The translations under genes and the position numbers were made by a program. A stretch of DNA of 22,548 nucleotides from a virus: IMG/VR virus record IMGVR_UViG_3300025817_000002, positions 1 to 22,548 of that record. One strand, 5' to 3'. Below, piece after piece: positions 5,311 through 13,961 of the stretch. Every line of letters begins with the position of its first letter. Position 1 is the stretch's first letter. The notes under the pieces were generated by a model. It was not told the DNA's origin. It made no database searches and was given only the letters and a program-made list of their open reading frames with translations.

Positions 5311-6010
5311 GCGGTTTCCCTTCCTGAGTCGCCTCGCCTACTTTGGCGGCGGGTGGCTCCTTACTGGCCGGGGCTGGCTTCAGGCGTTTGCCTGGCGTCG
5401 CCATCGGGTCAAGGGTTGGTTTGCTGGTGTCGGTGATGTTTTCCCCGGCTCCTTCGTTTTTCATAGTATACGCCTTGAGGATGAGTGCCTCCAAGCTCTT
5501 TCTTATTTCCTCCGCTTCCTTGCGGACTTCTTCAGCAGCCTTCGCCGGAATCTCGGTGGCGAGTGTTTCAAGGCTGGCGAGGTGGTCTGTGATGGACTTC
5601 ATCTGGCGCTGTGTTTCGTCGTGGCGCTGATCGATGTGAGTCACAATGCGGAGGGCCTGTTTCTGGCCTTCTTTAATCAGCTCCATCGTAATTTCATTGT
5701 GTTCCTTGAAACGCTCGGCGGTCAGGCGGTTGGCTTCGGCTTGCTCTCTCAGGATTTGCGTCAGTTGTGTTTGGTTCTGCTTTATTTCTTTCTGTGTTTG
5801 CACCACCTCAGTAATCACGGGCGCGAACAACGTCATGAGTGCTTTCATGTTGTCGTTGTCGTCGCTGTCGCTGCCCACAATTTTGTAGATGAGCGTCAGG
5901 ATAAGAACCGTCAGGATCATACCCGCCAGCGCCGCGACGACCGGGTTATCGAGGCTTTCCAGCAAACTGCTGGCGGCTTCCTCGATTTGCGCCAGGGCTA
6001 GCCAGTTCAT
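5288..6010 (-). CDS. Membrane-anchored coiled-coil protein
   Basis: The 240-residue product has one membrane segment near residues 24-46 (VVAALAGMILTVLILTLIY), then an acidic SDSDDND stretch. A long charged helical region follows (about 55-185), rich in Glu, Gln and Lys with heptad-like spacing, for example KEIKQNQTQLTQILREQAEANR. The tail is Pro/Lys-rich and disordered. No enzymatic motif is visible. It sits after the tail tip genes; a role in the envelope stage of infection, in lysis or in superinfection exclusion is possible, but the sequence does not decide. The next gene starts inside its last 23 bases. Confidence 0.65.
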   Translation of the reverse strand: MNWLALAQIEEAASSLLESLDNPVVAALAGMILTVLILTLIYKIVGSDSDDNDNMKALMTLFAPVITEVVQTQKEIKQNQTQLTQILREQAEANRLTAERFKEHNEITMELIKEGQKQALRIVTHIDQRHDETQRQMKSITDHLASLETLATEIPAKAAEEVRKEAEEIRKSLEALILKAYTMKNEGAGENITDTSKPTLDPMATPGKRLKPAPASKEPPAAKVGEATQEGKPRGTEVDN

Positions 6011-6016
6011 GGCTGC

Positions 6017-6235
6017 TTAATCGCGGCTCAGATAGAACCAGCGAACTGCTTTCGCCAGAACAATGACCATCGTTCGCAGGGCTTCCGCTTTGGCGGCCTG
6101 CGTCAGACCATCCCAGTTGGTGGTCAGATCATCCATCGCGGCGATATACTGCTGCTTGATGGCTGCTCGCGCGTCGGCTTTGGCGGTCTGTAGTGCGCTG
6201 GGCGCTGTGCCCTGGCCCACTTGAATATCTGCCAT
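6017..6235 (-). CDS. Small hypothetical protein after the tail tip genes
   Basis: The 72-residue product (MADIQVGQGTAPSAL to RWFYLSRD) is mostly helical and has two Trp near the middle and end. The start overlaps the stop of the gene before it as TAATG, so it is translationally coupled to the beta-rich tail protein gene. Family not recognised. An accessory tail or tail-chaperone role is only suggested by position. Confidence 0.6.
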   Translation of the reverse strand: MADIQVGQGTAPSALQTAKADARAAIKQQYIAAMDDLTTNWDGLTQAAKAEALRTMVIVLAKAVRWFYLSRD

Positions 6236-6753
6236 TAGATTCCCTCCACAGTCATAAGCCCGTCGCCAAACAAGTCAGCGCGGGCGTCAATGGTGATGTT
6301 TCCAGTCAGCAGCGTGGACAGTGTCAGCGTTGCCACGCCCGCGACGGCGGCCTTCACAACGGTTTGCCGCGTGCCGTCCGGGGCGCTGACGATGAAGGTC
6401 ACATCTCCGGTGAACGTGCCGTCGGTGGTATCAAACGTGATGACGGCCTCGTCAAGGCCATCATCGGCAATCTGCGCCTTGTCGCTGGTCAGGGTTGGCG
6501 TGCGAGGCACAGTCACGGCGGTCACCTGGTCGAATTCGTCTTTGCTGGCGAAAGCCCGTCCCGGTATGCCGGCGCGCACTGTCGTGAGCTGCTCATCGGT
6601 CAGCGTGACCAGTTCGTAATCGGCGGCCACACCACCGAAACGCCGCGCGGCGTTTTCCTGCACTGCCGAGGCGCTGGGCATCTGCGGCGAGCTTTGCGGC
6701 CACGTCAGCAAACCGTCCGTTTTGCGTCTTGCACATGAATTCACTGCCATCAT
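6235..6753 (-). CDS. Tail-associated protein with Ig-like domain
   Basis: The start at 6753 (ATGATGGCAGTG) follows GGGAGG at good spacing, 11 bases after the previous stop; the longer in-frame version starts in the previous gene and lacks such a site. The 172-residue product has a helical N-terminal half (VQENAARRFGG, LTDEQLTTVRAGIPGRAF). The C-terminal half (about 85-172) has a repeated beta pattern (AVITFDTTDGTFTGDVTFIVSAPDGTR) typical of Ig-like folds on phage tails and fibres. It probably belongs to the tail tip or host-contact structure, from fold and position. Confidence 0.6.
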   Translation of the reverse strand: MMAVNSCARRKTDGLLTWPQSSPQMPSASAVQENAARRFGGVAADYELVTLTDEQLTTVRAGIPGRAFASKDEFDQVTAVTVPRTPTLTSDKAQIADDGLDEAVITFDTTDGTFTGDVTFIVSAPDGTRQTVVKAAVAGVATLTLSTLLTGNITIDARADLFGDGLMTVEGI

Positions 6754-6764
6754 ATATCCTCCCT

Positions 6765-7211
6765 TTATGCGATCCACGCGACATAGGTATAAACCGTTAA
6801 ATTAACGTTCAAGAGATTGCCGGTTCCTGTACCGTCGCCAACGGTAAATCCGTCCGAGTCTAACGATATGATGTAGTCATCCGTGTAGAGCGTGTGGAAT
6901 CTGGACGCGGTGCCGTCCTGATCGGACTTCAGGATGGACGTCTCAGGGGATGCCCCGTCCAAATCCGGGTAAACAATCATGAAAGCCGGCTGAAAGCCTA
7001 CCCCGGTCACGGCCTGCGTTGCGGTGCCGTCGCCCGTGTAGGTTCCGGTCGCCATCCGCGCCGCGCTGGTGGGCGTCGTCAGCGTCTTGAGGTCCACTCC
7101 GCCAATGACCACGTTGTCACCGCCATGCTCGATATTCTCGCGAATGTCGTCCATGTGGGTTTCTGTGACCAGTTGCCCGGCTGTTAGATTCGTTAGTGTA
7201 TTCCAAGTCAT
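6765..7211 (-). CDS. Phage tail tip or fibre-like protein
   Basis: The start at MTWNTLT (7211) follows AGGAG; longer versions run back into the distal tail gene. The 148-residue product begins TWNTLTNLTAGQLVTETHMDDIRENI, and its second half has the pattern GTYTGDGTATQAVTGVGFQPAFMIV, both of a kind I associate with phage tail tip and fibre proteins. The C-terminus is beta-rich and ends VYTYVAWIA. It directly follows the 911-residue distal tail protein and precedes an Ig-like protein. Receptor contact is plausible but not shown. Confidence 0.7.
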   Translation of the reverse strand: MTWNTLTNLTAGQLVTETHMDDIRENIEHGGDNVVIGGVDLKTLTTPTSAARMATGTYTGDGTATQAVTGVGFQPAFMIVYPDLDGASPETSILKSDQDGTASRFHTLYTDDYIISLDSDGFTVGDGTGTGNLLNVNLTVYTYVAWIA

Positions 7212-7221
7212 ATATGCGCTC

Positions 7222-9957
7222 CTATTGATAAACCTCGAAGATGGCGTCGACGCCATCAGCGATCCATTCGCCGCCGCTGACCAGCCGCCGCATTTCGCCG
7301 CTGGCGTAGCCGGGGCTGCTGCTGTCGATGCCCCACTGAATATAATTCGAGGCATCAGGGAAGGCGCGGCTAGCGTCGTAATTGCGTCCCCGCCCCACGT
7401 TGTACAGGTAGGTGACTTCGGCGTCGGTCAGGGCACGCGACCACACACCCACCGGGCCAATCCTCCCATCAAAATAATTCGACACGCCATTCTGACGATA
7501 CCCAACGCCAAAAAATGCGCTGCTATCATAGATACCTGATGAATAGGAAACCGGAGTTGCATCCGTATCGTTTACACGAAGCTTCAAATTAGAACCATCG
7601 TGCCGGGCACATAAAAAATGCCACTCAAGCGTCGCCAACGATACCGTGTTCGTAATAGATGAGAATGCAGTCCCATCACCCGACACAAAGAAATCAGCGT
7701 TCTGGTCAGCCTGCACAATAATCATGAAAGCACGCTCATTTATCGTCGAATCATACTTTGAAACCAATACACGATGGCCGGACGGTACAGCCGTCGCCAT
7801 GTAAAACCACAGCGCAATGCTGCATTCATCCAAATCCAGCCCGCTTTGTGACGCATCCGCAATACTCAAATACTCCGAATTAGCAGCAACAAACTCTGCG
7901 GCGTTGCCTTGCAGTCCGATTGCCTGTGTGACGGTGTTATTGTCGGTCAGATCATTGCTGCCGTGCGCGTCGGTGCGCGTGCCGGATGCTTCATCCAGCG
8001 GCCAGAATGATACCAGGTCGGGGTCGTTGGCTTCCAGCACCAGCCAGTAAGTGGTTGATGCGGTCAGGCTTAAGGTGGCCGACAGCGTAAATGTGACCCA
8101 GGGCGTGCCCGCAATCTCGCTGCCTGAAATAGTGGCTGACGTTGCCAGCAGCGTGTCGGGATAGGCGCCGTCCGTGTTCAGCGTGGTGGTGCTGCCCAGC
8201 AGCCCGTCGGTGGCGTCGCCCAGCAGCCAGCCGCTGGCTAAGGTGCTGCTGCTGTAAATCCGCACGCGGTAATTATGCGTGGGGCTGCCGATGGTACCCA
8301 GAAAGACCTTGACATAGGTTGTGTCAAGGTTGGCTGAGACCTGAAACTGCTGCCCCAGACGGTCATTGACCACACCTCCCTTGAGGCTGACCCAGCTATC
8401 ACGATTGGAGCGCCCATATCCGGCCAGGCGTACCAGGTGGTGCGGTTCCAGCATGAAGGTGGCCTGATGAACGATTCCGCTTTTGCCGGTATCCATCAGC
8501 GTGTGCGTTTCGCCAATGATCCAGTAATAGGCGTCATGGTCGCCCACGATGATATGCAGCCTGTCGCCCAAATCCCAACTGAACAAATGTGCGTCTGAGG
8601 AGCCGTCGCCGGGTTCGGTAAACGATACACTGCGGGCTTCCAGCACAACATCGGTGCGCCGCGCCAGTTGAAAATCGGCAATCTCGACGGCATCTTCGTA
8701 ATCATCCACGCCGCGCAGTTTCAGGGTGAGTTCGGCGCGATTGCCATAGTCCACAACGGATTGATGGTTATCACGCCGCACCTGCACCTCATTGGTTGCC
8801 ATCAACGCCGTGCCCGTGATGGACAGCGCCGTGACCAGGTCGTCCTCCGTCCCGGTGTTGGTCAGCGTCACGATGGCACGGTCGGCGCGCTGGTCAAGGC
8901 TGGCGGTGGTCGTGCCATTGTTGCTCGTCACGGCGCTGGCGCTGACGGTGCCGGACGCCCCACACGAGCGTTTGTTGTTGTCGGTGAACTTGGCATCGAA
9001 GCGGATATAATCGCCCGGCGGAACGGTGGTACTCTGGTCCAGTGTCCACAGCGTGATGCTGCTTTCTGATTCGCGCGGGTAGACTGTGATCCGCACCCGG
9101 TTGAGGATGCCTTCGCCGTCCACATTCCACATCAAACCCGACGGCTTTTGACCACTGACCCCGCTATCGTCCACCGTGCCCACCGGGGCCACGTAATCGA
9201 TCAGGGTATCGCGGTTGTGAAAGATGGCTTTACCATTGCGCCCCTGGAAGAAGCGCCCCGGCTCGGCTTCCGCCATATCGCGGATGATGCGGTAGGCGCT
9301 TTGTTCATTCTGGCGGTGCGGATCGGGTGGGTCATCCTTCAGTAGATTGCGGATGTCCCCGTAATAGTGACAGGTGCGCGTGCCGGTATCCAGCGTGCTG
9401 TAGTCGCCCGCGTCGGCCAGTAGGGTGGTGCTGCCCAGCTCCGAGAAGCCCACCACACCCAGCAGCCAACCACCCGCAACGGCGGGCGGGAGTACCACCT
9501 GCTGCAAGGCCAGCGCGATAATCTCATCGGTGCGCTGGTTGGTTTGCAGGGGTAAATTCACCTCGGTGTTTTGCATAATGAACCGCGTGCCGATGCACTC
9601 GATTACAGCGGTGAGTTTCCCAGTTCGCGGGCCGTCGGGTGCCCATCCGGGCATAATGTTCTGGATGAATCCGCGAAACATGACCACTGCGCCCGTACCA
9701 GGATCGCCCTGAATTTTGACCGGACGACCCGGCAGCAGATTGCCATAGAGCGGGCTGCTGGTATTGTCGGGGTTATATTTGCCGTCGGTGTTGCGAACGA
9801 CAATCTGACAGGTGGATTCGGGCGCAATCACATCATAGGCGTTATTGATGCCGTTGCGCCAGCTCATCGTCTGGTAATCCGCCGCGATGTCGTCATATGT
9901 ACCGCTAAAGTTGCCGTTTTTGTCCCAGTCGATGAGGATATTCCAGGTGGTGGTCAT
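7222..9957 (-). CDS. Distal tail / tail hub protein with LamG-like domain
   Basis: The 911-residue product starts 4 bases inside the tape measure gene (ATGA). Residues 1-110 (WNILIDWDKNGNF, then SPLYGNLLPGRPVKI) look like the start of phage distal tail or baseplate hub proteins. Around 545-640 is a beta-rich region. Residues about 645-860 form a concanavalin/LamG-like domain: LVSFWPLDEASGTRTDAHGS, SIALWFYM, LRVNDTDATP and the usual end FDGRIGPVGVWSRALTDAEV. LamG domains bind sugars, so this part is a candidate for host recognition. A short tail (IQWGIDSSSPGY) closes the protein. Confidence 0.8.
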   Translation of the reverse strand: MTTTWNILIDWDKNGNFSGTYDDIAADYQTMSWRNGINNAYDVIAPESTCQIVVRNTDGKYNPDNTSSPLYGNLLPGRPVKIQGDPGTGAVVMFRGFIQNIMPGWAPDGPRTGKLTAVIECIGTRFIMQNTEVNLPLQTNQRTDEIIALALQQVVLPPAVAGGWLLGVVGFSELGSTTLLADAGDYSTLDTGTRTCHYYGDIRNLLKDDPPDPHRQNEQSAYRIIRDMAEAEPGRFFQGRNGKAIFHNRDTLIDYVAPVGTVDDSGVSGQKPSGLMWNVDGEGILNRVRITVYPRESESSITLWTLDQSTTVPPGDYIRFDAKFTDNNKRSCGASGTVSASAVTSNNGTTTASLDQRADRAIVTLTNTGTEDDLVTALSITGTALMATNEVQVRRDNHQSVVDYGNRAELTLKLRGVDDYEDAVEIADFQLARRTDVVLEARSVSFTEPGDGSSDAHLFSWDLGDRLHIIVGDHDAYYWIIGETHTLMDTGKSGIVHQATFMLEPHHLVRLAGYGRSNRDSWVSLKGGVVNDRLGQQFQVSANLDTTYVKVFLGTIGSPTHNYRVRIYSSSTLASGWLLGDATDGLLGSTTTLNTDGAYPDTLLATSATISGSEIAGTPWVTFTLSATLSLTASTTYWLVLEANDPDLVSFWPLDEASGTRTDAHGSNDLTDNNTVTQAIGLQGNAAEFVAANSEYLSIADASQSGLDLDECSIALWFYMATAVPSGHRVLVSKYDSTINERAFMIIVQADQNADFFVSGDGTAFSSITNTVSLATLEWHFLCARHDGSNLKLRVNDTDATPVSYSSGIYDSSAFFGVGYRQNGVSNYFDGRIGPVGVWSRALTDAEVTYLYNVGRGRNYDASRAFPDASNYIQWGIDSSSPGYASGEMRRLVSGGEWIADGVDAIFEVYQ

Positions 9958-12503
9958 TGCCGGTTCTGCGTATTGACGCGGTTCACGATTTGCGCCAATT
10001 CCTGGCCGCTAACCATCAGGTGGATGTGGTTCTCGATCACCTGCGCGCTGCCATTGGGGTAGACATGCCCGCCCTGGCTGCCCATGACCAGCGTCTCTGG
10101 TCCCTGCTCGCCGACTGTGTAAGACATGCCCGGCTTGACATCGCCACCACCCGCGCGTGCCCCGCCGTGCGAGCCGGTGCCAGTTGTGGGACCGTAGGTG
10201 CTGGTTGCTTCCTTCAGCGCGGCGTTTTCCGCGTCCAGCGCCGCCGCGCCCGCGCCGCCCGCTAGATAGACATACAGCGGGATACTCACGGGCCGGGGCT
10301 GGGTCGCTGCATCCAGCGCACCCTTCATCTGGGCAATGGGTAGTTTGTAGCTGTCGGTGATTTTTATGTTGTGTTCTTCATCAAAAATGTTGCTGATGGT
10401 TTCTTGAAGCAGGGTCTCGCTGTCAGGGTCAGGGCCAAACTGCACGGGCTGCTGTCCCAGCATATTTGACGCGGTAAAAAACGGGTTCGTTACCCCCTGT
10501 GCGCCGCCGTGCGAGCCTGTGACTGAGCTTTCCCCGCCGCTGCCGCCCGAAAGCAAATTGGCGAGTCCCGCCCCGCCGCTTTTTAGGATATTTTCAGGGC
10601 TGTAGGACAGCGGATTTGCGAAATCAAAGCCCGTTTTTTCGGTGACGGCGCTGGTGGCTTCGTCAATCTGGCGCGGGCTGATGTCGATGCCCGTCTGCGC
10701 TAGAATGCCAGACAACAACTGCTCGAAGGCGCTGGCATCACCCACCATTGCATCATAGCTAGCCTTATTCTGAGATCGGATACGCGATAGACTGGCGTTG
10801 ATTTCCGCTTCAAAGCGGCGCAGTTCCATATCGACGGCGGTTGTGTTTACGCCCGGACGAACCGTGAGCGTGCCCGGTGACTGGTTGATGTACTGCTGCG
10901 CCAGCATCATCGCGTCATCATAAGCCATGCCCGTCTGCTGCGAGATGATGGTTGCCAGGTCGCCCGTGTCAAAATTGGCGGGCAGGTGGATGCCCTTGGC
11001 CGCGAATTCGGTATCCATCTGGGATTGTAGAATATCGCGGGCTTGCTGCGCTGTGGCGCTGCCATGCTCTTGTAGATAAGCTGTAACTTGCTCGTCTGAA
11101 ACCGTCGCTGGTAGGGTGATCTCAATGCCCGCGTTTTGTAACGCAGTGTCCAAATCAATTCCGCCTAACGCCGCTTCCAGGTCGGCCAAATCCAGCGTCT
11201 TAATACCCGCATGAAATTCGAGCGCGTCCATACCTTCCAGCATGGCGCGGGCTTCCTCGACGCTGATATTCAACGCCTCGGCCACGCTCGCCACCGTATC
11301 GCCTTCCTGCGTCACATAGCTGATCGTGGCAGTAAAGCCCAGGTCGGCGGCGGTTTGCGCTTCGGGCATCTGCGCCCCGCCCTGTTGTAGAAAGTCAAAA
11401 ACGCTGTTAACGCCTTGCAAGGCGTCCGTCAGGCCGCCCAAAATGCCGCCCTGATTGACCATCGCCACGCTTGCGCCGTCAACGTTGCTTTTGAGCATGG
11501 CCCACTGTGCGCTGAAGGTATCCAGTTGGGCCTCACGCGCGCGCGACGTTGCGCCCTCCAATCCGGTATTGTAGGCATCAAAGAAGGAATTCGCGTCCGT
11601 TGTGCCCAGCGCCAGCGCGCCTTGCAGGGCTTCCACCCGGCCAAACATGGCGGCCAACTGCGATTGGCTGCCGCCCGCTTCGGCTGTGATCTGTTGCAGC
11701 GTTTCCAGAAAACCCTGCTGCTCAATCGTGGTACGAATGTTGGTAATGCCGAGGTCGGCATAGGCCTGCTCCAACTCTTTGGTGGGTTTGAGCAGGGCCG
11801 TGATGATGCCTTGCAATTCGGTTGAGGCCTTGCTTGCGCTGGCCCCCTTGCTGGTCATGAAGGCAATCGACGCGCCCACTTCATCAAAGTTGATGCCTGC
11901 CGTTTGCGTCAGGGTCAGGACCGGCGCCATGGCGCTCACGAACTGATCCATCGTGCCCTTGCCCGTCGCCACCGTGCGCGCAAACACGTCGCTGGCGTAG
12001 GTCGCCTGATCCGCGCCCAAGCTATAGGCGTTCATGGCTGAAATCAGGCCGTCAGATGTGACGGCTAAATCAGCCTGTCCCGCTTCCGCCAGGGCAACCG
12101 AAGCGCGCAGGGTATCCATACGCGCGCTGGCATCGGTGACCGCGCTGGAAATGTCATAGAAGGCGGTGGCGGTGGCCTGCACACCGGGCACGGAGCCTGC
12201 ACCGACGGCCAGCACCTGTTGGCTGAGTGCCGCGATTTGCGCGTCCGTCTGCCCGGTGACGGCCTGCACGTTCGCCATGGCGGACTCAAACTGCACAGCG
12301 GAATCAAAAGCATCCTTGCCAAATTTGACCGCTGCCACCGCCGCCCCCGCAAAGGCGGCCTTGGTCGCCATGCCCATCGCGCTGGACGCTTTCGCCATGC
12401 GCGAATCAGCAGTCGTGACCTGCCCCTCGGCCTCACGCAGGCCAGAAGCGAGTTTGCTGGTATCGGCGTAAACGCCGACAAAAAGACGGGCGACTTCGGT
12501 CAT
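9954..12503 (-). CDS. Tail tape measure protein
   Basis: The 849-residue protein sets tail length and fills the tail tube. The N-terminal 400 residues match TP901-type tape measures: VKFGKDAFDSAVQFESAMANVQAVTG, then STELQGIITALLKPTKEL and QLAAMFGRVEALQGALAL. The C-terminus has PGMSYTVGEQGPETLVMGSQG, a common tape-measure ending. In the middle (about 390-420) YVTQEGDTVASVAEALNIS resembles a LysM domain, followed by related helical units (EITLPATVSDEQV, IHLPANFDTGDL). At about 0.15 nm per residue the tail would be near 125-130 nm. It directly follows the frameshifted chaperone gene with a 4-base overlap. Confidence 0.93.
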   Translation of the reverse strand: MTEVARLFVGVYADTSKLASGLREAEGQVTTADSRMAKASSAMGMATKAAFAGAAVAAVKFGKDAFDSAVQFESAMANVQAVTGQTDAQIAALSQQVLAVGAGSVPGVQATATAFYDISSAVTDASARMDTLRASVALAEAGQADLAVTSDGLISAMNAYSLGADQATYASDVFARTVATGKGTMDQFVSAMAPVLTLTQTAGINFDEVGASIAFMTSKGASASKASTELQGIITALLKPTKELEQAYADLGITNIRTTIEQQGFLETLQQITAEAGGSQSQLAAMFGRVEALQGALALGTTDANSFFDAYNTGLEGATSRAREAQLDTFSAQWAMLKSNVDGASVAMVNQGGILGGLTDALQGVNSVFDFLQQGGAQMPEAQTAADLGFTATISYVTQEGDTVASVAEALNISVEEARAMLEGMDALEFHAGIKTLDLADLEAALGGIDLDTALQNAGIEITLPATVSDEQVTAYLQEHGSATAQQARDILQSQMDTEFAAKGIHLPANFDTGDLATIISQQTGMAYDDAMMLAQQYINQSPGTLTVRPGVNTTAVDMELRRFEAEINASLSRIRSQNKASYDAMVGDASAFEQLLSGILAQTGIDISPRQIDEATSAVTEKTGFDFANPLSYSPENILKSGGAGLANLLSGGSGGESSVTGSHGGAQGVTNPFFTASNMLGQQPVQFGPDPDSETLLQETISNIFDEEHNIKITDSYKLPIAQMKGALDAATQPRPVSIPLYVYLAGGAGAAALDAENAALKEATSTYGPTTGTGSHGGARAGGGDVKPGMSYTVGEQGPETLVMGSQGGHVYPNGSAQVIENHIHLMVSGQELAQIVNRVNTQNRQ

Positions 12504-13095
12504 TTGTATTGGGGGTTCCTGTAGGCTTCAAGTACCTTATGGTGTTCCCACGCCAGAAAGAAGTTCTCCGACGAGAGACTGAGCCAATAATCCGGGGTAG
12601 CGCCGAATTCCTTGCTGAGCAGGTGCGATTGCACGCGCGCAAAAGCGGCGGGCGGCGCGGGTTCGTCCGCCATTTCCGGCCAGAAGACAGCGCGGATTAT
12701 TTTTTTGCTTTTTGGGCGGCAACCTCAACGCCCATGAGGGCGCGCTGTAGGCTGCGAATCATGCGCCACCAGTCCACCTGAATCATATCCTCGAAGTCTT
12801 CGGGCTTGGTGAACACGTATTGCTCTTTCCCATTGCTGCTGGGAAAGCTTTTGATAACCTCGTTCTCAGCAAGGTAGTCATGCAAAGCGCGGTAGGGCAG
12901 CAGTTCCGGCTTGACAAGTGAACCGTCTTTTTCGACGCGCGGCTTACCATCTTCCAGATGAGCAACGCGGCGGCGGTCACATTCAGCCATCAGCCAGCCG
13001 ATATGCGCGACGTGTTTGTGGGCAACAAAAAGCGCCGGAAGGTTTTCGGCCTCCGGCGCGTCATCTGTTGTCTGGTTTTCTGGATTATCCGTCAT
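12500..13095 (-). CDS. Tail assembly chaperone, -1 frameshift product (G-T-like)
   Basis: At the end of the short form the codons read GCA AAA AAA TAA. A -1 slip on A AAA AAA moves into an open frame of 66 further codons (IIRAVFWPEMADEP to EAYRNPQYK) that ends in TGA overlapping the tape measure start by ATGA. The fusion would be 198 residues. The extension cannot start well on its own: its only Met lies 10 codons in and has no ribosome site. Position, slippery site, immediate stop and overlap all match the conserved G/GT arrangement of long-tailed phages. No strong downstream stimulator structure was identified by eye. Confidence 0.88.
12697..13095 (-). CDS. Tail assembly chaperone, short form (G-like)
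   Basis: The 132-residue protein sits between the tail tube and tape measure genes, where G-type tail assembly chaperones are found. It is acidic at the start (TDNPENQTTDDAPEAENL) and helical after, and ends VEVAAQKAKK followed by TAA. The stop comes immediately after a slippery run of seven A. Read on in the -1 frame, the same message makes a longer protein. By analogy with lambda gpG, the short form should be the major product and coat the tape measure during assembly. Confidence 0.8.
   Translation of the reverse strand: MTDNPENQTTDDAPEAENLPALFVAHKHVAHIGWLMAECDRRRVAHLEDGKPRVEKDGSLVKPELLPYRALHDYLAENEVIKSFPSSNGKEQYVFTKPEDFEDMIQVDWWRMIRSLQRALMGVEVAAQKAKK
12700..12706 (-). promoter_or_regulatory. 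Programmed -1 ribosomal frameshift site
   Basis: The heptamer A AAA AAA is in the correct phase (last base of GCA, then AAA AAA) and is directly followed by the zero-frame TAA. The seven A are complementary to the T run at 12700-12706 on the plus strand. Confidence 0.88.
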
Positions 13096-13098
13096 GAT

Positions 13099-13527
13099 TT
13101 ACCAGACATCCGTTTCAGACTCTTTCACGAGGTCGCCCGTCACCTGGAAGTCCACCGTCCACTCAATCAGGCCTTCATAGGTAACGGTCTTGGGGCGGCT
13201 GCTGATGAACATTGACCCGGCGTCGCAGGGGTCCGTACCAGCCCGTGACCCGGCGGGGCCATACTGGAAACTACGCAGTGTGCCGTCCGCCTTCATCAGC
13301 TGGTTGTGCGGCTGGGAGGAGGTACCGCTGGCTGCTTCGTAGATATACTTAAACGATCCAGTTGCATCGCGCAGGGTGGGTACATACGACTTGCTCGCCT
13401 CACTGCCTGCGGTGCTGTCTACCTTGTCTACTGTTGAGGTCAGGGTGAATTCACGCAGTCCGGTCACTTGCGTGCCGTCCACATACAAGACGCCGCTGTA
13501 CCCATAGGTGCGATCAGTGCTTGCCAT
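13099..13527 (-). CDS. Major tail (tube) protein
   Basis: The 142-residue protein is beta-rich with the usual tail tube layout: an N-terminal strand pair (YGYSGVLYVDGTQVTGL), EFTLTSTVDKVDSTAG, then RDATGSFKYIYEA, and the C-terminal YEGLIEWTVDFQVTGDL. This last pattern is common in siphovirus tube proteins. AAGGAG lies upstream of the ATG. The gene sits between the tail terminator and the tail chaperones, as expected. It is probably among the most abundant proteins of the virion. Confidence 0.85.
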   Translation of the reverse strand: MASTDRTYGYSGVLYVDGTQVTGLREFTLTSTVDKVDSTAGSEASKSYVPTLRDATGSFKYIYEAASGTSSQPHNQLMKADGTLRSFQYGPAGSRAGTDPCDAGSMFISSRPKTVTYEGLIEWTVDFQVTGDLVKESETDVW

Positions 13528-13547
13528 CTTCGTTTACTCCTTGTTGA

Positions 13548-13961
13548 TTACGAACTTGAGAACAAAACAACTGTATAACGCCCACCTGCATAATAGGCGG
13601 GTTCGCCTGCCACCATATCGGGAATCCAGAACGGCTCCGTGTGCCAGAACACATTACACGTCCAGCCCGATATGGTGATACTGGCCTGCTGACCATGCAG
13701 CGCGGTTTTGAGTGCCGCCATGATGGTGCGCGCGCTGGTGGCGGCGGCGCTGTGGTCTTTGTCCTGCGTATAGACGCCCACCTGCCACGTTTCCACGCGC
13801 CAGTCGCCGCTGACATTGTTCATTTCCCCGCCGCCGATATGCTCCACAAGAATGTAAGGACTGCTAATCCCTGACGGCGCTTGTGATAGGAAGGTATTGG
13901 CTGCGCCTGTGACGCTGGCGGCCACCAGGCGCGCCTTGATGCCTGCAACGACTTCGTGCAT
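13548..13961 (-). CDS. Tail terminator protein
   Basis: The 137-residue product starts with a helix (MHEVVAGIKARLVAAS), then ISSPYILVEHIGGGE and a pattern of strands (WRVETWQVGVYTQDK, ITISGWTCNVFWHTEPFW) and a final YTVVLFSSS. This is the usual fold pattern of tail terminator or tail completion proteins that stop tube growth and join the tail to the head. The start overlaps the gene before it as TAATG. The order after the HK97-gp10-like gene and before the tube gene is standard. Confidence 0.75.
   Translation of the reverse strand: MHEVVAGIKARLVAASVTGAANTFLSQAPSGISSPYILVEHIGGGEMNNVSGDWRVETWQVGVYTQDKDHSAAATSARTIMAALKTALHGQQASITISGWTCNVFWHTEPFWIPDMVAGEPAYYAGGRYTVVLFSSS

Noticed and set aside
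5198-6001. 267-codon plus-strand open frame
   Set aside because: It is antisense to the coiled-coil membrane gene. The charged heptad pattern on the minus strand and the overlapping gene ends there show which strand is coding.
6778-7355. Longer starts for the 148- and 172-residue tail proteins
   Set aside because: The extra N-terminal residues are out-of-frame readings of the preceding genes; AGGAG-type sites directly before 7211 and 6753 decide the starts.
12433-12642. Another minus-strand open frame crossing the tape measure start
   Set aside because: It crosses both the chaperone end and the tape measure start in a third frame, with no ribosome site.
12537-12728. Short minus-strand open frame near the tail chaperone genes
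   Set aside because: It is not in the -1 frame of the slippery site and has a random Arg/Pro-rich composition; the true extension is the frame ending at 12500.
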